This document shows, piece by piece, positions 15,808 through 22,410 of a stretch of DNA of 22,410 bases; position 1 is the first letter of the stretch, and the number at the start of each line of letters is the position of its first letter. Under the pieces are notes generated by a model. The model did no database searches. It had not been told where the DNA came from and saw nothing but the letters and a program-made list of their open reading frames with translations. The position numbers and the translations under genes were made by a program. The stretch comes from an uncultured Massilia sp. (lineage in GTDB: Bacteria > Pseudomonadota > Gammaproteobacteria > Burkholderiales > Burkholderiaceae): assembly GCA_946886065.1 (NCBI GenBank), contig CAMPHU010000059.1:1-22410 (forward strand), given 5' to 3'.

Positions 15808-16263
15808 ATGAGACAGGCAAAAACAACATCAAACAGCCTCTATCGCTTAGCCATCGGTCTCGTCCTTGTCAACGTTTTGATCGTGGCGCGATTGGCCTTC
15901 GATGTCGGCTCGACTACCTACCAAACAGCGATCAGTGCGATCTATCAGTCCGGGACTGTACAGAAATTCGTGGGTGGGGAAATCAAAGGCGCCATGCTCA
16001 TTGGCCTCCGAAACGAAAGCCATACCACCACGTTCCGCGGTGTTCGAACATCACTGGCATGTGCATCGAGACTATTCATCGTTCGTGGCGAGCGCGTAGG
16101 AATTGTCGAGGTGGCCATGCGCTCGGACGTCAATTCCAACGCGGGTTTGCAGGTCCGCGAACTTCTGCTGGGCTGGTCGGCACCCGGCCCAGTGAAGTGC
16201 TCAACCATTGCGAATGAAGCTAGTGCACAAGCAGCCGGTGAGACCAGCGATCCGCCTCACTGA
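15808..16263 (+). CDS. Hypothetical membrane-anchored protein
   Basis: The 151-residue product is not recognised with confidence. A basic N-terminus is followed by one membrane segment, LYRLAIGLVLVNVLIVARLA (11-30). A soluble region of about 120 residues follows, probably periplasmic, with helix-like STTYQTAISAIYQSGTVQKF then GGEIKGAMLIG and alternating hydrophobic beta-like strands. This order loosely recalls small Coa1-like proteins (helix, then a beta sheet built on a Gly-rich turn), but the resemblance is weak. The ATG at 15808 has GGA four bases upstream; the frame is open further upstream but its text there is not protein-like. Base composition is visibly less GC-rich than in the flagellar genes, suggesting a separate origin. 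Its last seven bases overlap the convergent amidohydrolase gene. Confidence 0.5.
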   Translation: MRQAKTTSNSLYRLAIGLVLVNVLIVARLAFDVGSTTYQTAISAIYQSGTVQKFVGGEIKGAMLIGLRNESHTTTFRGVRTSLACASRLFIVRGERVGIVEVAMRSDVNSNAGLQVRELLLGWSAPGPVKCSTIANEASAQAAGETSDPPH

Positions 16264-17687
16264 TTCGCTGCCACCTTGCGGCGCGTATCCTCCAGCATCC
16301 GATCCAGACGCGCGCGATCGTGGACTTCCCCCCGGCTGACTACCATGCGGATCTTGCGCGTAGCCCCGATGTCCATCAGCGGATCGGCATCCAGCACCAG
16401 CAGATCGGCCGCCTTCCCGCTCTCGATACTGCCATAGCGATCCAGCTTGCCCAGGAAGCGCGGCCCGTTCACCACGGCGCTCTGCAAGGCCTGCTGCGGC
16501 GTCAGGCCGTAGCGCACGTAGAGGGCAATCTCATCGTGCAGCGCCTGCCCCGGATAGTTGTACGAATTGAGGAAACCGGCGTCGGTGCCGGCGATGATGC
16601 TCACGCCCTCCTGCGCCAGCAAAGGTAGTAGCTGCGCCGACTTCTCGAAGATGGCGTGGCGCAGCGCGATCGCCTCGGGACCGTCCTGCGCGGCACGCTG
16701 GACCCGCCATTCGTAGGTCGCGCGCAATCCCTTGCCGATGTATTTCAGGTAGTCGTCGCCGTGGTGGCTTTCCTGGTCGAGATAGGCGGTGATGCGCGAT
16801 CCCCACAAGGTCGGCACGACCGCCGTGCCCTGCGCCGCCATGTGGCGGAAGGCGCGCCGCGCGGTCGTCTCGTCGTAGCTCTCCAGGCTGAGCCGCATGA
16901 CGTCGCGTCCCGTCAGCTTGCCCGCCACCACCTGCTCCACCAGTTCGCCTTCGCGCGGCGTGGTGGCGCGCAGCAGATAGGTTTGATGTTCGACCGTGCC
17001 GAGTCCAGCCTCGAAGGCGCGCGCCAGCGGGATCTGCCCCGGCAGGTGGCCCGAGGTGCGCATGCCGCGCGCCTTGGCCTGGCGCAGCGCGGCCAGGTAG
17101 GTCTCCGGGGTCATGGTGCTTTCAGTGATCTTCACGAAATCGACCTGCATGGCCTGGAGCTTGTCCAGGGCCTTGCCGACCTCCTCGGGAGAGCCGACTT
17201 CGAGGGTTCCCTTCCACATCGGCTTGAGCCCTTCCAGCTTGGGGCCGGACGTAAAAATGGTCGGGCCGGCCAGCTTGCCCTCGGCGATCTGTCGGCGCCA
17301 GGACAGCACGGTGTCGGAGAGGTCGCCCGCGCAATCGCGCACCGTCGTGATGCCGTGCGCCAGGTAGAGCGGCAGCAGCTGCTTGTTTTCTTCGATGAGC
17401 GCTTCGCCGCCGCCGAAGTGCACGTGGGTGTCCCACAGGCCCGGCATCAGGAACTTGCCCGGCAAGGCGATGGTCTTCCCGGGCGCGTAGCGTTTCAGTT
17501 CCGCGTTCCCGACCACGGCGACGATGCTGTCGCCCTTCAGGAGCACGGTCTTCCCGGTGCTGCGGGTCCCGGCGGCGACGTCGATCAGCGTGGCCCCGCT
17601 CAGCGCGAGGTCGACCGCGATCTTGTCGGCGGCATGCGCCCCGCTAAGTGCCCCGGCAAGCAGGAGGGCCGCGGCGAGGAGTTTCAT
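16257..17687 (-). CDS. Exported metal-dependent amidohydrolase
   Basis: This is a 476-residue protein of the amidohydrolase superfamily, in the group that includes imidazolonepropionase-like and prolidase-like enzymes. A signal peptide (MKLLAAALLLAGALSGAHA) predicts export to the periplasm. Metal-binding elements are THVHFG (His88, His90), a candidate bridging Lys186 in VDFVKI, His214 in SGHLPG, His234 in VEHQTY and Asp369 in AGTDAG. The N-terminal beta sandwich and the C-terminal GSIESGKAADLLVLDADPL are typical. The natural substrate cannot be assigned; exported members often hydrolyse dipeptides or other amides. The ATG at 17687 begins the signal peptide; an upstream ATG at 17729 would add 14 residues. 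It lies 81 bp downstream of flgL on the same strand with no T-run terminator between, so read-through from flgKL is possible. Confidence 0.85.
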   Translation of the reverse strand: MKLLAAALLLAGALSGAHAADKIAVDLALSGATLIDVAAGTRSTGKTVLLKGDSIVAVVGNAELKRYAPGKTIALPGKFLMPGLWDTHVHFGGGEALIEENKQLLPLYLAHGITTVRDCAGDLSDTVLSWRRQIAEGKLAGPTIFTSGPKLEGLKPMWKGTLEVGSPEEVGKALDKLQAMQVDFVKITESTMTPETYLAALRQAKARGMRTSGHLPGQIPLARAFEAGLGTVEHQTYLLRATTPREGELVEQVVAGKLTGRDVMRLSLESYDETTARRAFRHMAAQGTAVVPTLWGSRITAYLDQESHHGDDYLKYIGKGLRATYEWRVQRAAQDGPEAIALRHAIFEKSAQLLPLLAQEGVSIIAGTDAGFLNSYNYPGQALHDEIALYVRYGLTPQQALQSAVVNGPRFLGKLDRYGSIESGKAADLLVLDADPLMDIGATRKIRMVVSRGEVHDRARLDRMLEDTRRKVAANQ

Positions 17688-17703
17688 TGAAGGCAAGACA
17701 GGC

Positions 17704-17726
17704 TCCCGAAGAGTTCTACTTCGGGA
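17704..17726. repeat. Inverted repeat in the flgL-amidohydrolase gap
   Basis: TCCCGAAG and CTTCGGGA are perfect 8-bp arms around a 7-base loop, between the flgL stop and the amidohydrolase start on the minus strand. No T-run follows in either direction, so termination is uncertain. It could instead shape the leader of the amidohydrolase mRNA. Confidence 0.4.
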
Positions 17727-17768
17727 CATTCTACATCGCGCAGAAAGCAGGCCTGAGCGGCTTCTCGA

Positions 17769-18989
17769 TCAGAGGTAATTGAACAGCGACAGCCCCGACA
17801 TCGTCTTGAACGACATCTGCGCCGCCTGCAAGGTCGTTTGCTGCTGCTGGAAGTCCGAGATCGCCTTCACCACGTCCAGGTCCTGCAGGTCGGACAGGGT
17901 GCTGGCGTAATGGATATTGAGGTCGTCGCCCGCGCTGTCGAGGTAATCGAGCTCCTTCAGGTGCGCGCCCATCGACGCCTGCACCGTCAGCACGTTGTCG
18001 TGCGCCGCCTTCAGGTTGTCCATCGCCGTGTTCAGGCTGTTGGTCAACGCCGCCTTGCCGCTGGAGCCGTCGGCCGGCGCGCGCAGCGCCGCGATCAGGT
18101 CGGTCACGGTGGTGAACACCGACTGCTTCTCGCTCGGCTTGACCGTGAAGCTGTCGCCGTTGGCCGGCTGGCCCTTGATGTCGAAGGACATGCCGCCGAA
18201 AGAGATGGTCTTGCCCGGCTCGTAGGGCTGGTTGCTCAGCACCGCGGTCGCCGGCGTCGTGCTGGTGTCGTTGACCGTATAGGTCGTCACCGCCGGCGTG
18301 CCCGTCACGGTAAAGCTCAATGCGTAGTCATGGCCGTTCAGCTGCGAGCGGTCGGTCACCGAGCCGGACGAGATGACGGCCGCGCCCGTGTTGGCGCCGG
18401 CCGCCTGGGTCTGGAAGCTGCCGTTGCCGGTCGGGATCGCCTCGAACACGGCGCTGCCGGAAGCCGACAGCGGGAGCTTGCGCGACGCGCCCACCTGCAG
18501 CTGGCGCTGGCCCTGGTCGCCCTGGTATTGCGCGCCGCCCGGAGTGCGGGTGAAGGGCTGGGTGGTCGCCATGTAGCCCGAGAACAGGTAGCCGCCCGCA
18601 CCGTCGCTGGTATTGGCCACGCCCAGCAGGTCTTCCAGGCGCCCCTCCAGCTCGGTCGCCAGCGCCTGGCGGTCGCTCAGCACCATGGTGCCGTTGCCGG
18701 CGTTGACCGCCAGCTGCTGGATGTCCTGCAGCAGGTTGCCCGCATCCTGCAAGGTGGTCTCGACGTGCGACAGCGAGGAACGCGCGTTCATGCGGTTGGT
18801 GGCGAACTGCGCATTCATTTCCTGCGCCTGGCTCACTTCCAGCGCGCGCGCCGAAGCCACCGGGTCGTCGGCCGGCGTCAGGATGCGGCGCTCGGTGGCC
18901 AGCTGCATCTGGGTGCGCGCGATGCCGCTTTGCAGCGTGCCGAGCTGGTTGGTGGCGGTGTTGAAAATGTTCAGGGTGCTGATGCGCAT
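17769..18989 (-). CDS. flgL: Flagellar hook-filament junction protein FlgL (HAP3)
   Basis: This 406-residue exported structural protein forms the distal of the two junction layers between hook and filament. The N-terminal flagellin-like coiled coil reads MRISTLNIFNTATNQLGTLQ and continues with the family motif RRILTPADDPVASARAL. The C-terminal coiled coil includes STLSDLQDLDVVKAISDFQQ and ends SGLSLFNYL. The central surface domain (about 150-290) is Gly/Ser/Thr-rich and variable. A GGAGT site lies six bases before the ATG. It starts 19 bp after the flgK stop, and the two genes probably share the sigma-28 promoter upstream of flgK. Confidence 0.95.
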   Translation of the reverse strand: MRISTLNIFNTATNQLGTLQSGIARTQMQLATERRILTPADDPVASARALEVSQAQEMNAQFATNRMNARSSLSHVETTLQDAGNLLQDIQQLAVNAGNGTMVLSDRQALATELEGRLEDLLGVANTSDGAGGYLFSGYMATTQPFTRTPGGAQYQGDQGQRQLQVGASRKLPLSASGSAVFEAIPTGNGSFQTQAAGANTGAAVISSGSVTDRSQLNGHDYALSFTVTGTPAVTTYTVNDTSTTPATAVLSNQPYEPGKTISFGGMSFDIKGQPANGDSFTVKPSEKQSVFTTVTDLIAALRAPADGSSGKAALTNSLNTAMDNLKAAHDNVLTVQASMGAHLKELDYLDSAGDDLNIHYASTLSDLQDLDVVKAISDFQQQQTTLQAAQMSFKTMSGLSLFNYL

Positions 18990-19008
18990 GGTCTACTCCG
19001 AAACTCCA

Positions 19009-20976
19009 TTAGCGGCCGATCGACAGCAGGGTGTCGAAGATGGTGCCGGCGATCTGCATCACCTTGCCGGCCGCCTGGTAAGCCTGCTGGTACTTGATCA
19101 GGTTGGTCGCTTCCTCGTCCAGGTTCACACCCGAGACGTCGCTGGCGGCGCCCTGCGCCTGCGCCAGCAGGGCGTCGCCGGCCTTGGCGTTCACCTGCAC
19201 TTCGCGCGTCTTGTTGCCGACCGTGCTGACCAGCTGGGCGTACGAGGTCTGGAAGGTCGCGCTGCCGTTGTTGAAGATGTTCTTGGTCTGCAGGTCGCCC
19301 AGCAGGCCGATGTTGCGGGTGTCGCCGCTGCCGCTGCTGTTGGCGGCGATCTGGAAGGTGTCGCCGTTGCCCGGCGCGCCCGTCATGGTCACGCTGACGC
19401 CGCCGAAGGTATAGGTGGCGCCGTTGGTGAACGGCACGTTGCTGGCCGGCGCAGGGTAATCGGTCGCCACGCCCGCGGTGTCGACCACGCGTACCGCCAT
19501 GCCGGCCGGGAAGCCCGTCATCTGGCCGGTGGCGCCGTCGTACGCGAGGGTCACCGGCAGCGACGGGCCCGCGCCCAGGAAGTCGCTGTCGACCTTGCCT
19601 TCGCTGATCTTGCCCGTGCCGGTATTGCTCAAGGGAGCGCTGGTGGCGATCGGGGCCGCCGCCGCGATCTGCGACACGTCGTTGGCCAGCACCTTGAAGT
19701 TGGCGGCGCCGTTGATGGTCGGGCGCACCAGGAAGTTGTCGCCGGCCTGGGCCAGGCCCGAGATGTTGAACTCGACGCCGTCGATCACCTGGGTGGTGCC
19801 GGCCGCGTTGTACGGGGTGATCGCGGTCGAGGTGTTGTCCGACAGCCGGATCACGTTGTAGTTGGTGCCGTCGAACTCGACCTTGTAGTCGCTGTCCTTG
19901 AGCTGGCCCGGGTCCGTCACCTTGGCGGCCACCTCGGTGGTCGAGGACAGGGCGTTGTTGATGTTCCTGCCCACGAAGGCCGGCGACTCGGAGAAGAAAT
20001 CCGCGCCCGGCTGGCCGTTCGCGTCCAGGCCCAGCTTGTGCTGCTTGTTGAATTCGATCGCCATGCCGAGCGCGACCTTCCCGAGCGCGCTCTGGGCAGG
20101 GTCGAGGGTGGTGACGCGGAAGTCCAGCGCGCCGCCCAGTTCGCCGCCGCTCAGGGTGCCTTCCGGCAGGATCGAGACCTTGCTGCCGACCACGTAGCCC
20201 ACTTCGAGGCGGGTCAGGTCGACCGGCGACTTGGTCGCCGCCAGCTGGTAGGCCTGCTGCCCCACCACCAGCGGCTGGCCGGTGCCGATCGAGATCGTCA
20301 GGCTGTTGTTGTCGCCCGGGGTGACGGTGGCCTTCACCTGCTTGTTCAGTTCCAGCACCAGCTGGTCGCGCTTGTCCAGCAGGTCGTTCGGCGCGCGCGT
20401 CTCGCTCGACGCGTAGTTGCCGATCTGTTCGTTCAGCCCGGCGATCTGCTGGGCGTAGGTATTGATGATGTTGACGCTGGCTTCGATCGTGGTGTTGACG
20501 CCTTCGCGGATCTCGCCCAGGCGCGCGTCCAGGGCCTGGAAGCGGGTCGCCATGGTGTCGGCGGCGGACAGCATGGCCTGGCGCGAGGGCACCGAGGCGC
20601 GGTTGGCGGCCATGTCCTGCACGCCCTTGAAGAAGCCCTGCAGCGCCGGCGACAGGCCCGCGGTCTGGTCGGCCAGCAGGTTGTCGATCTGGGAAATCTG
20701 CGAGTAATACGATTCCAGGCCGCTCACGCTGGCCTGGGCGGTGCGCACCTGGGTGTTCAGGAATTCGTCGCTGTAGCGCTTGATCTGCGAGATCTGGGTG
20801 CCGGTGCCCAGGAAGCCGATGCCGCCCAGGTCGAGCGCCACCGCGGTGGATTGCACCACGCCCTGGCGGCTGTAGCCCGGCACGTTGGCGTTGGTGATGT
20901 TGTGGCCGGTCGTGGACAGGCCCGCCTGTGCCGCGAACAGGCCGCTTTTGCCAATGCTGAGAAGGTTACCGGCCAT
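19009..20976 (-). CDS. flgK: Flagellar hook-associated protein FlgK (HAP1)
   Basis: This 655-residue junction protein sits directly on the hook. The N-terminal helical domain begins MAGNLLSIGKSGLFAAQAGL and contains the flagellar rod/hook signature TTGHNITNANVPGYSRQ. A coiled-coil region follows to about residue 230. The middle is a long beta-rich variable region (about 330-560), which explains why the protein is some 100 residues longer than the enteric one. The C-terminal helix includes EEATNLIKYQQAYQAAGKVM and ends TIFDTLLSIGR. A sigma-28-type promoter lies 28 bases upstream of the start codon, which fits late expression of the junction proteins. Confidence 0.97.
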   Translation of the reverse strand: MAGNLLSIGKSGLFAAQAGLSTTGHNITNANVPGYSRQGVVQSTAVALDLGGIGFLGTGTQISQIKRYSDEFLNTQVRTAQASVSGLESYYSQISQIDNLLADQTAGLSPALQGFFKGVQDMAANRASVPSRQAMLSAADTMATRFQALDARLGEIREGVNTTIEASVNIINTYAQQIAGLNEQIGNYASSETRAPNDLLDKRDQLVLELNKQVKATVTPGDNNSLTISIGTGQPLVVGQQAYQLAATKSPVDLTRLEVGYVVGSKVSILPEGTLSGGELGGALDFRVTTLDPAQSALGKVALGMAIEFNKQHKLGLDANGQPGADFFSESPAFVGRNINNALSSTTEVAAKVTDPGQLKDSDYKVEFDGTNYNVIRLSDNTSTAITPYNAAGTTQVIDGVEFNISGLAQAGDNFLVRPTINGAANFKVLANDVSQIAAAAPIATSAPLSNTGTGKISEGKVDSDFLGAGPSLPVTLAYDGATGQMTGFPAGMAVRVVDTAGVATDYPAPASNVPFTNGATYTFGGVSVTMTGAPGNGDTFQIAANSSGSGDTRNIGLLGDLQTKNIFNNGSATFQTSYAQLVSTVGNKTREVQVNAKAGDALLAQAQGAASDVSGVNLDEEATNLIKYQQAYQAAGKVMQIAGTIFDTLLSIGR

Positions 20977-21004
20977 GTTGATCTTCTTTCTCTAACTCTC
21001 TACG

Positions 21005-21031
21005 TTGACGGCAGCTTTTCCGGAAACTTGA
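21005..21031 (-). promoter_or_regulatory. Sigma-28 (FliA) promoter of flgKL
   Basis: On the minus strand TCAAGTTT (21031-21024) and GCCGTCAA (21012-21005) are separated by exactly 11 bp. Against the enteric consensus TAAAGTTT-N11-GCCGATAA this is 7 of 8 and 6 of 8 matches with correct spacing. The -10 box ends 28 bases before the flgK ATG. It implies that flgKL form a late unit separate from flgI-flgJ. Confidence 0.7.
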
Positions 21032-21039
21032 TGGTCCGG

Positions 21040-21978
21040 TCAGGCCAGCGAATGCTTGATGATGCGGGTCAGCTTGGCGGCGTACTGCGGATCGGTCGCA
21101 TAGCCGGCGCGCTGCAGGCCGTGGGCGAAGGCGGCCGCATCGCCGCCGCTGTCCAGCACTTTTTCATAGCGCGGATTCCTGGCCAGCATGTTGGCGTAAT
21201 CCTTGAACGATTCCGCCGGCGAATCGTAGGCACGGAACTTCTCCACCTTGGTGTGCGGGCGGCCGTTCACGTACTCGGTCGTGACCGAGGTGGCAACCTT
21301 GCCTTTCCAGCCAGGGCCGGCCTTGATGCCGAACAGGTTGTGGCTGTTGCTGCCGTCGGCATTGCGGATCATGCGCTTGCCCCAGCCGGTCTCGAGCGCG
21401 GCCTGGCCCAGCATGAACTTGGCCGGCACGCCGGTGGCGCGCTCGGCTTCGGCCGCGTGGACGTGCAGCTTTTCCTGGAAGGAGCGCACGTGCGGCGCCT
21501 GGATGCGGCCGGTCGCGGTGGTCAGGGGCAGCGGCGGCGCGCCCGCCGGGGCGGCGCCGGTCTTGATCATGGTGGCGGCGTCCATCGGGCCCGGCATGGC
21601 GCTGCCGGACGCGCTGTTGCTCATACCTGCATTGCCTGCGCCGCCGATCGCCAGCGCCTGCTGGCCCATGTTCTGGGCGCCCAGCTGGCGGGTCAGCACA
21701 TCGGCCAGGCCCATGCCGCGCTTGGCCAGGTTCTGGCTCATTTGCTGGTCCAGCATGCCGGTGAACATCCTGGTCTGCTGGTTGTCGAGCATGCCTTCCT
21801 GCGGGGTGGCGTCGCGCATGCTCTTCATCATCATGTTGATGAACATCGACTCGAACTGGGTAGCCGCTTCCTTCAGCGCGCCCGGCGAGCCGGCCTTCGC
21901 GCTTTGCCTGAGGTCACCCAGGCCCTTGGTGTCGAGGGCGAACTTGGTGCTCAGGTCGGATTTGTTCGAGGCGATCAT
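21040..21978 (-). CDS. flgJ: Flagellar rod assembly protein/muramidase FlgJ (dual-domain)
   Basis: This 312-residue periplasmic protein acts as the rod cap and opens the peptidoglycan for the growing rod. The N-terminal rod-binding domain (about 1-105) contains KEAATQFESMFINMMMKSMR and the MLDQQMSQNLAKRGMGLADVL segment. A Gly/Ala/Met/Pro-rich linker (about 106-155) follows. The C-terminal glucosaminidase domain (about 160-312) has AALETGWGK with the likely catalytic Glu196, then NLFGIKAGPGWKG and FRAYDSPAESFKDYANML. Both domains are intact, the layout typical of beta- and gammaproteobacteria. A GGAAG site lies before the ATG. It follows flgI by 12 bp. Confidence 0.96.
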   Translation of the reverse strand: MIASNKSDLSTKFALDTKGLGDLRQSAKAGSPGALKEAATQFESMFINMMMKSMRDATPQEGMLDNQQTRMFTGMLDQQMSQNLAKRGMGLADVLTRQLGAQNMGQQALAIGGAGNAGMSNSASGSAMPGPMDAATMIKTGAAPAGAPPLPLTTATGRIQAPHVRSFQEKLHVHAAEAERATGVPAKFMLGQAALETGWGKRMIRNADGSNSHNLFGIKAGPGWKGKVATSVTTEYVNGRPHTKVEKFRAYDSPAESFKDYANMLARNPRYEKVLDSGGDAAAFAHGLQRAGYATDPQYAAKLTRIIKHSLA

Positions 21979-21990
21979 GATGCGTCTTCC

Positions 21991-22410
21991 TTAGATGATC
22001 TCGAGGTCGGCGCGCAGCGAGCCGGACGCCTTCAGCGCCTGCATGATGGCCAGCAGGTCCTGTGGCGTGGCGCCGATCGAATTCAGCGCCTTGACCACTT
22101 CGGCCAGCGAGGCGCCGCCCTTCACCATCAGCACCTTGCCCGGATCCTTCTTGATCTCGACCGAGGGGTTCTGGGTGACCACGGTGGCGCCGCGCGAACC
22201 CGGCGCCGGCTGGCTGACACTGGTGTCGGCGCCGATGGTCACCGACAGGTTGCCGTGCGAAATGGCGCAGTTGTCCAGCATCACGGCCTGGTTCATCACC
22301 ACCGAGCCGGTGCGCGCATTCAGGATCACTTTCGCCGAGGCCGAAGCCGGCTTGATGTCGATCTGTTCCAGCATGCCCAGGAAGGCCACGCGCTGGTCGC
22401 TCGAGGACGG
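21991..22410 (-). CDS. flgI: Flagellar P-ring protein FlgI (C-terminal part)
   Basis: The last 139 codons of flgI run in from the right edge; the start lies outside the window. FlgI forms the periplasmic P-ring, the bushing around the rod in the peptidoglycan layer. The conserved C-terminal region is clear: VILNARTGSVVMNQAVML, then AISHGNLSVTIGADTSVSQP, GGASLAEVVKALNSIGATPQ and the end KASGSLRADLEII. It is the upstream neighbour of flgJ on the same strand, the usual flgI-flgJ-flgK-flgL order, and presumably belongs to a longer flg operon beyond the window. Confidence 0.96.
   Translation of the reverse strand, partial: PSSSDQRVAFLGMLEQIDIKPASASAKVILNARTGSVVMNQAVMLDNCAISHGNLSVTIGADTSVSQPAPGSRGATVVTQNPSVEIKKDPGKVLMVKGGASLAEVVKALNSIGATPQDLLAIMQALKASGSLRADLEII

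Noticed and set aside
15636..16217. 193-codon plus-strand open frame in a second frame over the hypothetical membrane protein
   Set aside because: After about 15735 it is rich in Cys, Trp, His and Arg with no hydrophobic pattern; the other frame gives a clean membrane anchor and soluble domain.
17838..19097. 419-codon plus-strand open frame over flgL
   Set aside because: Shadow of flgL, dominated by Arg, Val, His and Gln without any domain.
1..22410. CRISPR arrays, tRNA or rRNA genes, insertion sequences, toxin-antitoxin or defence genes
   Set aside because: Looked for by eye on both strands; no spaced direct repeats, cloverleaf or CCA-end segments, transposase or nuclease motifs were seen.

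Overview
The window is GC-rich, densely packed DNA that carries most of a bacterial flagellar gene cluster. The protein sequences and layout suggest a betaproteobacterium of the Oxalobacteraceae (Massilia/Telluria/Duganella-like). The supporting points are a dual-domain FlgJ with a C-terminal glucosaminidase, a FliE gene divergent from fliFGHIJK, a DUF2167 gene beside a site-2 protease, and an exported leader at the left edge like those of TonB-dependent receptors. The genus is an inference from remembered similarity; no search was run.

Left flank (1-2840): the first codons of an exported protein leave on the minus strand. An alpha/beta hydrolase follows on the plus strand. It converges on a minus-strand pair, a DUF2167 membrane protein followed by an M50 site-2 protease. 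The two convergent stop codons lie symmetrically inside one perfect palindrome.

Flagellar block 1 (2817-14912): fliE is on the minus strand with its own terminator. On the plus strand, fliF-fliG-fliH-fliI-fliJ-fliK (MS-ring, switch, export ATPase complex, hook-length ruler) form a tight run that ends in a 14-bp-stem intrinsic terminator. A second run, fliL-fliM-fliN-fliO-fliP-fliQ-fliR, encodes the stator-associated protein, the C-ring and the export-gate membrane core. A terminator-like hairpin with a T-run sits inside the first codons of fliO, exactly where abundant C-ring proteins give way to low-copy export-gate proteins.

Interruption (14913-17768): between the two flagellar blocks lie a glutathione S-transferase that keeps only its C-terminal domain, about 390 bp with possible decayed coding sequence, a small unrecognised membrane-anchored protein with less GC-rich codons, and an exported metal-dependent amidohydrolase.

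Flagellar block 2 (17769-22410, minus strand): flgI (C-terminal part only), flgJ, flgK and flgL encode the P-ring, the rod-cap muramidase and the two hook-filament junction proteins. A good sigma-28 (FliA) promoter match lies between flgJ and flgK, so flgKL can be transcribed as late genes. The amidohydrolase lies downstream of flgL on the same strand with no clear terminator between them.

No tRNA, rRNA, CRISPR array, insertion sequence or replication origin was seen. No wholly new multi-gene system is evident. The most unusual features are the fliN/fliO hairpin with the extended FliO, the small atypical island, and the stop-codon palindrome.
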